Part shown: positions 8,340 to 18,824 of the stretch, one piece after another | How positions within the stretch are numbered: position 1 is the stretch's first letter | Layout of the letters: the number at the start of each line of letters is the position of its first letter | Origin: Lachnospiraceae bacterium | GTDB lineage: Bacteria; Bacillota; Clostridia; Lachnospirales; Lachnospiraceae | Direction: 5' to 3' | Length of the DNA: 64,000 nt | Assembly: GCA_017622875.1 (NCBI GenBank) | Contig: JAGAQG010000012.1 | Span: 26,625 to 90,624, forward strand | The notes under the pieces: generated by a model | The model's input: the letters and a program-made list of their open reading frames with translations, nothing else | Database searches by the model: none | What the model was told of the DNA's origin: nothing | Translations under genes and position numbers: made by a program

Positions 8340-9553
8340 TGCAGGATGCTGTTTTTGTATTCTGTCGGCGATTTTCCAATTAGTTTTTTAAATGTTTTCG
8401 TAAAATAGCAGATATCAGGGATTCCACAGTATTGTGCAATCGTCTGAATCTGCATATTTGTAGAATTTAATAAAAATACAGCGTGTTCAATACGTTTGCC
8501 GGTCACATATTCAGTCAATGTGTGGCCGGTTTCTTTTTTGAATACAGTTGACAGGTAACTTGGATTTACATTGAGAAGCTTTGCCTGTGCACTTAAACTT
8601 AAATCAGCTGCTAAATCAGTGTCAATGTGGACAAGAACCTTTCTTACCAATGTTGAATATCCCTTTAAAGAATGGTTTCTTACAAGCAGTGTATATTTTC
8701 TGGCCATTTCTTTAACAAGTAAAGTAATACCGTTCTCCGAGGTTTGTAATTCAATCTTTCTTGCAAAGTGCGAAGAGAGGTGATCAATATGGACAGGATG
8801 AACAGCACCATTTTCAGCCGCTTTTCGAAGTAGAGTATTCATAATAATCGCATAATTTTTCGCGTTTCTGACTCGATCTGCAAGTCGCAGTTCCGTCCCT
8901 TTAATATTGATCAAATTTACATACATTTCGATTTTATGAAGCTGACCATGAGATACAATTTGCAGAAATTCATTTTCAGAATTATATATCTGTTCGATTT
9001 GCTCCATGGAGTGAAAAAGTTCGTCAGAAGAGTAGGCGTATTTTTCTTCAGCCTCATGAATTGGCTCCAAATTATGAAGTTCTTTGATAGAAAATGCATC
9101 CATAGAACCCCAAAGCGTTGCGGCAAAGGTATTGATCAATGTAAACAGCATCGAAGAATCGGTAACAAGAGGGACTTTGTTGTAACAGTCACGAAAATGC
9201 GGATAAATTTCTGGGGAAATATGGAATTCCTGTGCTTTATCTAAAATCATATGTGTATCCCAGGGAACCAGTGTATATGGGCCAACCAAAAGACAACAGT
9301 TTCCCGGCTCCGGTAATCGAAGAATCAGATAATTAAAAAGAAATTCATCATAAGCCTTATAAATAATTTTTTCCTGACAGGAACTGCAGAAATTTTTAAT
9401 GTAATTTACATAATGAATTTCCGGATAAATGATTTTTCTGATTCCAAAATCATGAATTTCTGCATTTTCATAAGGTTCCTGTAAAAGAGATACATGCAGA
9501 TGCATATTTTCTAAAATATTTTCTAAAAAATGAAGTTCAGACTGATACCACAT
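8336..9553 (-). CDS. AraC-family regulator of the GPH/GH2 module
   Basis: Transcription regulator of about 405 aa. The C-terminal ~100 residues contain two helix-turn-helix motifs of the AraC/XylS type (LLNVNPSYLSTVFKKETG and CGIPDICYFTKTFKKL). The N-terminal ~250 residues are a sensor region with a LLVGPYTLVPW segment that also has a counterpart in the regulator at 13.4-14.6 kb. The start at 9553 follows GGGAAAGG; an in-frame extension of 20 codons upstream has no such site. It is divergent from the symporter at 9717, its probable target. Confidence 0.88.
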   Translation of the reverse strand: MWYQSELHFLENILENMHLHVSLLQEPYENAEIHDFGIRKIIYPEIHYVNYIKNFCSSCQEKIIYKAYDEFLFNYLILRLPEPGNCCLLVGPYTLVPWDTHMILDKAQEFHISPEIYPHFRDCYNKVPLVTDSSMLFTLINTFAATLWGSMDAFSIKELHNLEPIHEAEEKYAYSSDELFHSMEQIEQIYNSENEFLQIVSHGQLHKIEMYVNLINIKGTELRLADRVRNAKNYAIIMNTLLRKAAENGAVHPVHIDHLSSHFARKIELQTSENGITLLVKEMARKYTLLVRNHSLKGYSTLVRKVLVHIDTDLAADLSLSAQAKLLNVNPSYLSTVFKKETGHTLTEYVTGKRIEHAVFLLNSTNMQIQTIAQYCGIPDICYFTKTFKKLIGKSPTEYKNSILH

Positions 9554-9716
9554 AATCCTTTCCCTTCCATTATAAATTAACTCTATTATTGTAGAAAATT
9601 TATAAAAAATCAAGAAAATATAAAAATATTACAAAAACAGTAAAAATAATCATCATGGAATACTTAAGAAATGAATTAATATAGGAATATTAAAAATGAT
9701 TCAAAGGAGAGTTATT

Positions 9717-11111
9717 ATGGGTAATGAAAAGAAACTCCGTCCTTTTGGATGGAAAGACAAAGTCGGTTATATGCTTGGAAACATTGGTAACGACTTTACA
9801 TTTATTTTTGCCAGCTTATTCCTGACAGTATTCTATACAGACGTTTTAGGAATCAATGCAGGTCTTGTAGGAACCATGTTCCTGGTTTCAAGAATTATAG
9901 ACGCTTTTACAGATACAGCAATGGGACGTATCGCTGATAAAACGAAAGCAACGAAAAATGGTAAATTTAAACCATGGCTGCTTCGTGCATGCGGTCCGGT
10001 AGCACTTGCTTCCTTCTTAATGTATCAGACATTTTTAATGGATGCTTCCATGACAGTCAGAGTCATCTATATGTTCGTTACATACCTGTTCTGGGGAAGT
10101 ATCTGCTATACAGCAATCAATATTCCATATGGATCTATGGCATCCGTTATGAGTGCTGAAGCGGATGACAGGGCTTCACTTTCTACATTCCGTGGCGTAG
10201 GTTCTTTAATTCCACAGGTTGTTGTCGGTGTTGTAATGCCGGGATTTCTTTATAAAACACTGGAAGATGGCACTAAAATTGCAAATGCAGAAATGTTCCC
10301 TAAAATTGCTTTGGTAATGTCAATTTTGGCAGCTGCATGTTATATCGCCTGTTATTTTATGTGTACAGAACGTGTGAAAGTGACAGAAAGCGCACAGAGT
10401 ATCTCATTTAAGGATACTTTAAAAGCACTTGTTTCTAATAAGGCATTGATTGGTCTTGCAATTGTTTACATCTGCTTCCTCGGCGCCCAGATGCTGAACC
10501 AGACAATTAACAATTACATTTTTAAAGATTATTTTGCAAATACAATGGGCCTGACAGTAATGAATGCTGCAGGTATCGCACCGGCCCTCATTCTTGCACC
10601 ATTGGCAGTGCCTCTTGCCCGTAAGTTTGGCAAGAAAGAATTAGGTATTTTTGCTGCTGTTTCCGGTGCAGTTGCATTTTTCTTATTATTCATTTTAAGA
10701 ACAAGCAATATGTGGCTGTATGTAGTAATCAATATTGTAGGTCTTCTTGGATTTGGTTTATTCAACCTGATTATTTGGGCTTTTGTAAGCGATGTTATTG
10801 ACGACCAGGAAGTTCGTACCCATGTGCGTGAAGATGGTACGATTTATGCAGTATGCTCTTTCGCACGTAAACTTGGACAGGCAATTGCCAGTGCACTTGG
10901 CGGATGGTCTTTGGCATGGATTGGATACGTAGAAGGCTCTGTTGTAGGACAGTCACCAGATGTATTAAATGGTATTTACAATATCGCAACATTAGTTCCT
11001 GCGATTCTGTATTTAATCGTTGGTCTGAGCCTTGTATTCATTTATCCGCTCAGCAAAAAGAAAGTTGCTGAAAATACTGCTGAATTAAAAGCAAGAAAAG
11101 GTGAAATCTAA
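9717..11111 (+). CDS. GPH-family glycoside:cation symporter (module 1)
   Basis: Twelve-helix major-facilitator-type symporter of the glycoside-pentoside-hexuronide (MelB/XynP) family, 464 aa. It begins with the usual LRPFGWKDKVGYMLGNIGND stretch, and a conserved DAFTDTAMGRIAD motif follows. It should import a glycoside with a cation across the membrane. The start at 9717 follows AAAGGAGAG, 9 nt upstream. Its TAA overlaps the ATG of the GH2 gene (TAATG), so import and hydrolysis are translationally coupled. Confidence 0.9.
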   Translation: MGNEKKLRPFGWKDKVGYMLGNIGNDFTFIFASLFLTVFYTDVLGINAGLVGTMFLVSRIIDAFTDTAMGRIADKTKATKNGKFKPWLLRACGPVALASFLMYQTFLMDASMTVRVIYMFVTYLFWGSICYTAINIPYGSMASVMSAEADDRASLSTFRGVGSLIPQVVVGVVMPGFLYKTLEDGTKIANAEMFPKIALVMSILAAACYIACYFMCTERVKVTESAQSISFKDTLKALVSNKALIGLAIVYICFLGAQMLNQTINNYIFKDYFANTMGLTVMNAAGIAPALILAPLAVPLARKFGKKELGIFAAVSGAVAFFLLFILRTSNMWLYVVINIVGLLGFGLFNLIIWAFVSDVIDDQEVRTHVREDGTIYAVCSFARKLGQAIASALGGWSLAWIGYVEGSVVGQSPDVLNGIYNIATLVPAILYLIVGLSLVFIYPLSKKKVAENTAELKARKGEI

Positions 11112-13399
11112 TGAGAAGAATCCTCAATATTAATGAGAACTGGACATTTCTAAAAAATGCAGAAAAAGTTCCTGCAGAAATGCCGGAGACAGCAGAAGTG
11201 ATCAATTTGCCTCACACATGGAATGCCAGTGATGGTCAGGATGGTGGAAATGATTATTTCAGGGGTTCATGCTGCTATGTGAAAAAAATCAGGAAAGACG
11301 AATTGCCTGATGGAGAATTGTACTTTTTAGAAATCAATGGTGCAAATAATTCCGCGGATGTGTATGTTAATGGGAAAAAACTGGCACATCATGACAATGG
11401 CTATTCCACATGGCGCGTGAACATCACAGGTGTACTGGAAGAGAATAATATAATTGCAATCATTGTTGACAATGCACCGACAGAGCTTGTATATCCTCAG
11501 ACAGCGGATTTTACATTTTATGGTGGCTTGTACAGGGATGCCAATGTAGTTGCTGTACCGAGAACACATTTCGAACTTGAAAGCTTTGGGGGAAAAGGTC
11601 TGAAGATTACTCCAATCATGGAAGGTGCAGATGCAAAAGTGGCTATCGAGGTATCTGCAACAGAGCTTCAGACAGGGGATCAATATAGATATATTATTAA
11701 AGATGCCGCTGGTCAGATTGTTGAAAAAACACAAACAGTAGAAAAAGAGTGGAATTTCACAATTGAAAATGTACATTTGTGGGATGGTACAAAAGATCCG
11801 TATCTGTATATGGCAGAAGCTATGATCATTAGAGGAGAAGAAATCGTTGATCAGGTTTCTGCAAGATTCGGCTGCAGAAGCTTTCGAATCGATCCGGAAA
11901 ATGGTTTTATTTTAAATGGCAGAGAATATCCGCTTCGTGGTGTTTCACGTCATCAGGACCGTTTGGGAATCGGAAATGCATTACTTCCGGAACACCATTT
12001 AGAAGATATGGATTTTATCTGCGAGATGGGAGCAAATACGATTCGTTTGGCACATTATCAGCATGATCAGTATTTTTATGATCTTTGTGATGAACGCGGT
12101 ATGGTTGTGTGGGCTGAAATTCCGTACATTTCCAGACATATGCCAGAGGCGAATGACAACACAATTCTGCAGATGAAAGAACTGATCATTCAGAATTACA
12201 ATCATCCATCTATCGTAGTTTGGGGACTTTCTAACGAAATTACAATGGACGGAGCGAAAGATCCTGACATGATCAAACAGCATCGAATCTTAAATGATTT
12301 GGTGCATGAGATGGACAAAACGCGTCCAACAGTTATTGCATGTATTTCTACTTGCGAAATGGATGAGGAATATGTTCATATTCCGGATGTTGTTTCTTAT
12401 AATCATTATTTTGGCTGGTATGGAGGAAGTGTAGCAGATAATGGTCCATGGTTCGATAAGTTTCATGAGAAATATCCTAATACACCAATCGGTGTCAGTG
12501 AATATGGATGTGAAGCATTGAACTGGCACACATCAAACCCGAAACAGGGGGATTATACGGAAGAATATCAGGCATATTACCATGAGGAACTGATCAAACA
12601 GTTATTCACACGTAAATATATTTGGGCAACTCATGTCTGGAATATGTTTGATTTCGGTGCGGATGCGAGAGCAGAAGGCGGCGAAAATGGTCAGAACCAT
12701 AAAGGCCTTATGACGATGGACAGAAAGTATAAAAAAGATGCTTTTTATGCGTATAAGGCATGGCTGTCTGACGAACCATTTGTACATCTGTGTGGAAAAC
12801 GTTACATTGACCGTGTGGAAGATGTGACCAAGGTAACTGTTTATTCAAATCTTCCGGAAGTAGAACTCTTTGTAAATGGAGAAAGTCTTGGAAAGAAAAA
12901 AGCTGAAGATCACTTTTTCCGTTTTGAAGTACCAAATGTCGGGGAGTCGGAGTTGGTTGCAGTTGCGGGAGAATGCCGCGATGAAAGTAAAATTCGTAAA
13001 GTGGATAAACCGAACGAAGATTACATCTTAAAAGAAGCTGGTGCAGTATTGAACTGGTTTGATGTAACAGAAGTGGAAGGAAAATGTTCACTGAATGATA
13101 CTTTGGGTGATGTCATGAAAACTCTTCGTGGAAAGCTTTGGTTTGCAAAATTGTTCCTGATCCTGGCAAAGAAGATGGGAGATGGACAGAAGCAACCGAA
13201 GAAAGCGGATGAAAAGGAGAAAAAGCCTAAGAAAAAGAAAAGTGCTGCTGCCGGTATGGACAGCGGTACGATGAATCTGATTTCAGGTTTAACAGTACTT
13301 CGATTTACAAGCATGCTTGGCATGAGAAATGTTCACTTTACAAAAGAAGAGCTTTTGAAACTGAATAGACAATTAAATAGAATCCCTAAAAAATCTTAG
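11111..13399 (+). CDS. glycoside hydrolase family 2 enzyme with Lys-rich C-terminal tail
   Basis: Retaining beta-glycosidase of GH2 (beta-galactosidase or beta-glucuronidase type), 762 aa. It has sugar-binding and immunoglobulin-like domains at 1-265, then a TIM barrel. The acid/base is E376 in GLSNEI and the nucleophile is E464 in GVSEYG. There is no signal peptide, so it works in the cytoplasm on substrate brought in by the adjacent symporter. After about residue 655 it carries an extra helical tail broken by a Lys-rich linker (KKADEKEKKPKKKK), somewhat like the tails of the GH3 enzymes downstream. Sugar specificity is not certain. Confidence 0.92.
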   Translation: MRRILNINENWTFLKNAEKVPAEMPETAEVINLPHTWNASDGQDGGNDYFRGSCCYVKKIRKDELPDGELYFLEINGANNSADVYVNGKKLAHHDNGYSTWRVNITGVLEENNIIAIIVDNAPTELVYPQTADFTFYGGLYRDANVVAVPRTHFELESFGGKGLKITPIMEGADAKVAIEVSATELQTGDQYRYIIKDAAGQIVEKTQTVEKEWNFTIENVHLWDGTKDPYLYMAEAMIIRGEEIVDQVSARFGCRSFRIDPENGFILNGREYPLRGVSRHQDRLGIGNALLPEHHLEDMDFICEMGANTIRLAHYQHDQYFYDLCDERGMVVWAEIPYISRHMPEANDNTILQMKELIIQNYNHPSIVVWGLSNEITMDGAKDPDMIKQHRILNDLVHEMDKTRPTVIACISTCEMDEEYVHIPDVVSYNHYFGWYGGSVADNGPWFDKFHEKYPNTPIGVSEYGCEALNWHTSNPKQGDYTEEYQAYYHEELIKQLFTRKYIWATHVWNMFDFGADARAEGGENGQNHKGLMTMDRKYKKDAFYAYKAWLSDEPFVHLCGKRYIDRVEDVTKVTVYSNLPEVELFVNGESLGKKKAEDHFFRFEVPNVGESELVAVAGECRDESKIRKVDKPNEDYILKEAGAVLNWFDVTEVEGKCSLNDTLGDVMKTLRGKLWFAKLFLILAKKMGDGQKQPKKADEKEKKPKKKKSAAAGMDSGTMNLISGLTVLRFTSMLGMRNVHFTKEELLKLNRQLNRIPKKS

Positions 13400-13412
13400 T
13401 TTAATCATGAAA

Positions 13413-13450
13413 GGGAGGGGCGGCGATTTGCCGCCCCTCCCTCATTTTTT
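13413..13450. terminator. bidirectional GC-rich terminator
   Basis: A 12-bp perfect stem, GGGAGGGGCGGC and GCCGCCCCTCCC (13413-13424 and 13430-13441), with a 5-nt loop and a T-run on the plus strand. It lies between the convergent GH2 gene and AraC gene and abuts the AraC stop codon. Confidence 0.9.
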
Positions 13451-14638
13451 GTGCCTTTCACGATATTCTAAAGGAGAAATATCTGCTATTCGCTTAAATA
13501 CCCTGCAAAAATGACTTTGTGAAGAGTAACCTAAATAGGAACTGATTAAGAGAATGGTCTTATCAGTGTATTTTAATAGATATTTGGCCTCGGATATTTT
13601 TATATAATGAATATAATCCGACAAATTCATTCCAGATTCGTCTTTAAATTTGGTGGATAAGTGACTGCGGCTGATATATAAAGCATCCGCAATTTCCTCT
13701 GTTTTAATTGCGTCTGACAGATGATGCCGTACATAGGAGGCTACATTTGTTATAAGCTCGGATTGGTTCCTCTGATATCTTAATGCCGCTACCTGTTCGG
13801 TGTATTGTTTTACCATATGATACTGTAAATTAAAAATCTGTTCCACATTGTGTAACTGTTCACATTTTTGAATATAAGAGTCACTTAAGGAAAATGCATC
13901 ATCAACATTCATACCGCCTCGAATTGCAGAGCGGCATACCAGTGTGGTGCTGATGATAAATGTATTTTTCATCTGACGTAGCATATCACGAGCAATGGAG
14001 CCGGGACGTACCGCTGGGGCACTTTTCATCCACTTTTCAAGTTCCGCAGTATCCCCTCGACGGATGATATCCAGCATTTGCTGTTCGACCTGATAGGAAT
14101 TGTAGGCATCCGCTGTTGAGAGATTATCGTCTGCAGGCGGAAGGTCATGATCTTCGGCGAATGCACGACTTAACTGCAGCTGGTTATCCTCTAAAATTTC
14201 AAGGTCATTAAGCGTTAATTTTTCCCCTGTCATAACGTGATTCATGGTGCAAAGCACCTGCAGGATACTTTCTAATGGCATTGGTACGATAGATTTCAAT
14301 GCTTCTACATATTCCGAAACTTCTTCGGGAGCAACGCCGAGTGCAAATGCGGATTTTCGCATATCCTGTTCCGATTGGGGTGTCAGTCTTGCTGGTCCAA
14401 TGATAAGTCTCGTTTCTGCCTGTCTGATAATTCCATAATAATCAAAGTCCTCTGTAATATAATACCCAATCTTTTTTTGCAGCTCTAAAAGTGTCTGTTC
14501 ATAAGGCATGATAGGGTCCTTTGGGAATGCTACAATAGAATGAAAAAAGCTCATGGAATGTCCCTGATAGATACGAACGGGAGTTCCACACAGATTTCCA
14601 ATGGTAGTACATAAATATTCCAAATCGATAGAGCTCAT
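13442..14638 (-). CDS. AraC-family regulator of the rhamnosidase module
   Basis: AraC/XylS-type regulator of 398 aa. Two C-terminal helix-turn-helix motifs are visible (ADALYISRSHLSTKFKDE and LGYSSQSHFCRVFKRI). The N-terminal sensor region contains a LIIGPARLTP segment that parallels the first AraC regulator, suggesting the two are distant paralogs. The start at 14638 follows TTAGGAGAACC; the 53-codon in-frame extension reaches into the neighbouring gene and is not credible. It is divergent from the GPH gene at 14757. Confidence 0.88.
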   Translation of the reverse strand: MSSIDLEYLCTTIGNLCGTPVRIYQGHSMSFFHSIVAFPKDPIMPYEQTLLELQKKIGYYITEDFDYYGIIRQAETRLIIGPARLTPQSEQDMRKSAFALGVAPEEVSEYVEALKSIVPMPLESILQVLCTMNHVMTGEKLTLNDLEILEDNQLQLSRAFAEDHDLPPADDNLSTADAYNSYQVEQQMLDIIRRGDTAELEKWMKSAPAVRPGSIARDMLRQMKNTFIISTTLVCRSAIRGGMNVDDAFSLSDSYIQKCEQLHNVEQIFNLQYHMVKQYTEQVAALRYQRNQSELITNVASYVRHHLSDAIKTEEIADALYISRSHLSTKFKDESGMNLSDYIHYIKISEAKYLLKYTDKTILLISSYLGYSSQSHFCRVFKRIADISPLEYRERHKK

Positions 14639-14756
14639 ATAGGTTCTCCTAATATATGATAAAACAAATGTATCATATATAAAACAAATATACAAGGAAA
14701 AGGGAGGGCAATAGGATAAACTGAATACAACAAATATAATACGAGAGGTTGATCCG

Positions 14757-16214
14757 ATGAAATTACTTGAGAAGAAATTTTTTGACAGCCGTATCAAATC
14801 GGCGAATGTTACAAGAAGCGAAAAATGGCTCGGCTACTTGCTTGGACCATGCGGCGCATTGCTCCTAAATGCAGTGCTGGCTACTTATTTGAATGTATAT
14901 TACACAGACGTTTTAAATCTCACAGGAATCTGGGGCGGAATGTTCTTAATGGTATTCCCGATCGTATCAAAGATTATCGATGCGATCACCAACGTCATTA
15001 TGGGATATATTATTGACAGAACCAAAACCCGACATGGAAAAGCAAGACCGTGGCTGCTTTTGTCTGCGCCATTGGTGTGCATATCCGGAATTTTGCTCTT
15101 TACGGTTCCAAGCGGAAGCACAACTGTGCAGGTCATCTGGGTAATGCTTTCCTATAATTTCTTTTATTCCATTTCCTACACCATGTATAACATGAGCCAT
15201 AACCTGATGGTTCCGTTATCAACAAGAGATACCACGGAGCGCGGAGGCTTATCAGTATTTAACCAGATTGCTACCATTATGATGAGTGGAATTTTAGTTG
15301 CCCTCGTTTTCCCGATGGTCATTATGCCAACGCTTGGTGTTGACCGGGCAAAATGGATTATAGTCATGTCAATCCTGTCAATTTTAGCATTGCCATTAAC
15401 CCTGATGGAATATTTCTTTACGAAGGAACGAGTGACGGAAGAGACTGCAGGTCAGGAAGAAGAGGAGGTTTCCTTTAAGGAACAGTTAAAAGCAATTTTT
15501 ACGGATAAATATATGCTGATCATTTTTGCATATTTTTTAATCTATACGATTGGTACAAGCTTTAAAAACCTTGGACTGGTATATTTTTCAAACTATGTGC
15601 TTGGAACTTATAATGACGGAATTACCCAGACGATGCTTTCAGTCATCGGCGGTCTTCCAATGGGAATCGGCATTTTTGCAGTATGGCCTTTAGCAAAGAA
15701 ATTCGGTAAAAGAAATGTGACTATGTGGGGCTTTGTACTCTATGCCATTGGAAGTGGTATCTGTTGGTTTGTGCCTGACAACATGACAATTGTACTGATT
15801 GGACAGTTTATTAAAAATATTGGTGGTCTGCCATGTGCTTATGTATTTATGGCATTGTTTGCAGATACATTGGATCATATTGAATGGAAGAAAAATATCC
15901 GTTGTGACGGTATCGCAATGTCTGTTTATAACATCATTGCAGTTGCAAGTATCGGTGTATGTACAGGAATTTTCAATATGATGTTAAGCTCTGCAGGTTA
16001 CATAGCCCCGACTTTAAATGCAGCCGGGGAAACGATTGCTGCAGTTCAGCCAGCAGCAGTACAGAGTACTATTACATTTGCATTTGTTGGATTAGAAACG
16101 ATTACAGGTATTGTTTTGGCAATACTTCTTATCTTCCTTGATGTTGAAAAAACAATTGGTCAGAAGCAGAAGGAAATTGAGGCAAGAAGAGCCGGAGGAT
16201 GCGCAAATGATTAG
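14757..16214 (+). CDS. GPH-family glycoside:cation symporter (module 2)
   Basis: Second GPH/MelB-like symporter, 485 aa and about twelve helices. It carries the family motifs [16 protein letters not shown] near the start and [27 protein letters not shown]. It should import the substrate of the rhamnosidase and GH3 enzymes that follow. The ATG follows GAGAGG with an 8-nt gap. It overlaps the GH78 gene by 8 nt, so the pair is co-translated. The promoter must lie in the 118-bp AT-rich gap shared with the divergent AraC gene. Confidence 0.9.
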   Translation: MKLLEKKFFDSRIKSANVTRSEKWLGYLLGPCGALLLNAVLATYLNVYYTDVLNLTGIWGGMFLMVFPIVSKIIDAITNVIMGYIIDRTKTRHGKARPWLLLSAPLVCISGILLFTVPSGSTTVQVIWVMLSYNFFYSISYTMYNMSHNLMVPLSTRDTTERGGLSVFNQIATIMMSGILVALVFPMVIMPTLGVDRAKWIIVMSILSILALPLTLMEYFFTKERVTEETAGQEEEEVSFKEQLKAIFTDKYMLIIFAYFLIYTIGTSFKNLGLVYFSNYVLGTYNDGITQTMLSVIGGLPMGIGIFAVWPLAKKFGKRNVTMWGFVLYAIGSGICWFVPDNMTIVLIGQFIKNIGGLPCAYVFMALFADTLDHIEWKKNIRCDGIAMSVYNIIAVASIGVCTGIFNMMLSSAGYIAPTLNAAGETIAAVQPAAVQSTITFAFVGLETITGIVLAILLIFLDVEKTIGQKQKEIEARRAGGCAND

Positions 16215-18774
16215 AGCGATTCGTCTGCGAACAGAATATTTGAAAAATCCTATTGGGATTGATTATACGAGACCGCGGTTAAGCTGGAACTGTGAAGGCT
16301 GCATCAGACAGACCGCCTATCAGGTGATTGCGGAGGATGAATATGGTAAACAGCTTTGGGATTCCGGAAAGATTAACTCTTCCAAAATGGTACATATCCC
16401 TTGGTGTGGCGAAGCGCTGGACAGCAGAGCTTTTGTGACCTGGAAGGTACGACTTTGGGATGAAAACGATGTGCAGGGAGAATGGTCGGAAGAAGTACAT
16501 TTTGAATTGGGGCTTCTTCATCAAACGGATTGGAAGGCAAGCTGGATTACCGGGAATTATACCGTAAATAAGAAAAAACGTTATCCGGTGGACTGCTTTA
16601 GAAAGAAATTTACGGTAAGTCATCCGGTCAGAAAAGCCAGAATCTATGCAACTGCCTGTGGATTGTATGAATCCAGTTTAAACGGAGAAAAAAACGGTGA
16701 ATTTGTACTGGCACCGGGAGTTACAGATTATAAAAGACGTGTACAGTATCAGACCATCGATGTGACAAAACAGTTGATGCAGGGGGAAAACGAATGGACG
16801 GTCTTTCTGGCAGACGGCTGGTATCGTGGCAGCACAGGGGCATGGGGTCTGGTAAACCAGTATGGTACGGAAACGAAGTTTTTAGGTCAGCTTGAGATTA
16901 CATACGAAGATGGAAGTATGGAAACGATCATTTCTGATGAAAGCTGGGATTGGAGTAATGACGGACCAATCCGCTTTGCAGATAATAAAGATGGCGAAAT
17001 AGTGGAAGCTTTTCGTGTGCCTTCCTATACCGGAAAAGCAAAATGTACTACACACTCTGTGATCCCGACAGCTTCTAATAATGTGAACAATAAGGAAAAT
17101 GAAAATTTTCAGGCAAAACTTATGATTTCGCCTTCCGGAAAGAAGATTTTAGATTTTGGACAAAACTTTGCCGGATATGTATCTTTTTCCATAGATGCAA
17201 AAGATGGGGACAAAATCATACTTCGTTTTGGGGAAATGCTGGATGATCAGGGAGAGTTTACTCAGCAAAATATCCAGTTATCCAATAAGAAAAAGACAAC
17301 GCCATTACAGCAGGTTGTTTATACCTGCAAGGAAGGGAGAAACGATTATAAAACCAGATTTGCAATTTTTGGTTTTCAATATGTAGAGCTAGAAACCACA
17401 TTGCAGATCAAAGCGGAAAACTTTACAGGGATTGCGGTATATTCTGCATTTGAACAAACGGGATTCTTTGAAAGCTCTAATCAGTTACTTAACCGACTGG
17501 TGGATGCGACACTTTGGTCTACCAAAGGAAACAGTGCAGATCTGCCTACAGACTGCCCAACGAGAGAACGCCATGGCTGGACGGGAGATGCACAGATCTT
17601 CTTTAAAACAGCATCTTACTTAGTGGACTATGCACCTTTTGCAAAGAAATATTTACGAGATGTCTACGATTGGCAAAAGCCAAATGGGATGCTGCCTCAG
17701 ATCGTGCCGGAGGGCGGAATTGACAGCTATATGAACTGGATGAACGGAAGTGTTGGTTGGTCAGACGTAGGAATCATTATCCCTTATCAGTTTTCTAAAA
17801 TCTTTGGGGATCATGAGATTTTGAAAGAATATTATGACGGAATGAAAGCTTATGCGCATTTTATGCAGAGCAGATGCGGCAAGTGGGGAGGTCCGTTTGC
17901 GAAATCTGTGAAGGTGAAAGGAACGTCAAAAAAATATCTGGTAAATCGCGGGCAGTCCTATGGGGAATGGGCAGAACCACAGGAAGTATGTTGCTTCAAA
18001 TGGTATGATTTTGCGGCACCGCACCCGGAGGTATCTACAGCATACACCTCCTATATGATGAGACTCATGGAAGAAATTGCAGAAGAGCTGGGAAAGACGG
18101 CGGATATTTCAAATTTCCGGGAATATAAAGAAGGCTGCAGATCGGCTTATCAGAAGTTAGTGAAAACAGAAGAATTTTCATTGGACACCGACAGACAGGC
18201 ACAGCTGGTGCGTCCATTGGCTCTTAAACTGCTGGATGAGGAACAGACTTCCTATGCAAAGAAACGTCTGATCACGGCGATGGAAAACTATGGCTGGAGA
18301 CTTGGAACAGGCTTTTTATCAACACCGTTTATTCTAAAGATTTTGGCAGACATTGACATCGAAGCTGCCTATAAGCTTTTGGAAAATGAAGAAATTCCAG
18401 GATGGCTGTCTATGCCGAAAGCAGGAGCAACCACAATCTGGGAATCCTGGGAAGGACCAAACGCCAAAGGAAGTGGTGTGGGTTCTTTGAATCATTATTC
18501 CAAAGGTGCTGTTTGTGAATGGCTGTTTGAATCTATGTGTGGCATTCAGGTAGCTGGAGAAAATGAATTTATTCTTGCACCGAAACCGGGCGGTCATTTT
18601 ACTCATGCGAAAGCTAAATATAACAGTGTCTACGGTTGGGTAAGCTGTGGCTGGAAGAAACGGAAGGACGATTCTTATGAATATGAAATCGTTGTTCCAT
18701 CCAATACAACGGCAAAAGTTATCTTGCCGGACGGCAGAGAAACCATCTGTCAGGCTGGAACCTATCTATTTTAA
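16207..18774 (+). CDS. GH78 alpha-L-rhamnosidase
   Basis: Inverting alpha-L-rhamnosidase of glycoside hydrolase family 78, 855 aa. It has N-terminal beta domains and then an (alpha/alpha)6 barrel. The catalytic segment is [15 protein letters not shown] with D449, E454 and D461, the same spacing as the acidic residues of characterised GH78 enzymes, and the distal E746 lies in TTIWESWE. It lacks a signal peptide. The start at 16207 follows CCGGAGGATG; the earlier in-frame ATG lies inside the symporter gene. It should remove terminal rhamnose from imported glycosides such as rutinosides or saponins (inference). Confidence 0.94.
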   Translation: MIRAIRLRTEYLKNPIGIDYTRPRLSWNCEGCIRQTAYQVIAEDEYGKQLWDSGKINSSKMVHIPWCGEALDSRAFVTWKVRLWDENDVQGEWSEEVHFELGLLHQTDWKASWITGNYTVNKKKRYPVDCFRKKFTVSHPVRKARIYATACGLYESSLNGEKNGEFVLAPGVTDYKRRVQYQTIDVTKQLMQGENEWTVFLADGWYRGSTGAWGLVNQYGTETKFLGQLEITYEDGSMETIISDESWDWSNDGPIRFADNKDGEIVEAFRVPSYTGKAKCTTHSVIPTASNNVNNKENENFQAKLMISPSGKKILDFGQNFAGYVSFSIDAKDGDKIILRFGEMLDDQGEFTQQNIQLSNKKKTTPLQQVVYTCKEGRNDYKTRFAIFGFQYVELETTLQIKAENFTGIAVYSAFEQTGFFESSNQLLNRLVDATLWSTKGNSADLPTDCPTRERHGWTGDAQIFFKTASYLVDYAPFAKKYLRDVYDWQKPNGMLPQIVPEGGIDSYMNWMNGSVGWSDVGIIIPYQFSKIFGDHEILKEYYDGMKAYAHFMQSRCGKWGGPFAKSVKVKGTSKKYLVNRGQSYGEWAEPQEVCCFKWYDFAAPHPEVSTAYTSYMMRLMEEIAEELGKTADISNFREYKEGCRSAYQKLVKTEEFSLDTDRQAQLVRPLALKLLDEEQTSYAKKRLITAMENYGWRLGTGFLSTPFILKILADIDIEAAYKLLENEEIPGWLSMPKAGATTIWESWEGPNAKGSGVGSLNHYSKGAVCEWLFESMCGIQVAGENEFILAPKPGGHFTHAKAKYNSVYGWVSCGWKKRKDDSYEYEIVVPSNTTAKVILPDGRETICQAGTYLF

Positions 18775-18780
18775 TGCTTG

Positions 18781-18804
18781 GAGGACGTTTAATGAGACGT
18801 CCTC
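18781..18804 (+). promoter_or_regulatory. intergenic hairpin between GH78 and GH3 genes
   Basis: An 8-bp stem, GAGGACGT at 18781-18788 and ACGTCCTC at 18797-18804, sits between the rhamnosidase stop and the GH3 start. It has no T-run, so it is more likely an mRNA-stability or processing element than a terminator. It also makes the upstream ATG at 18774 a poor start for the GH3 gene. Confidence 0.45.
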
Positions 18805-18824
18805 TGTTTGAATGGAGTAAAAAT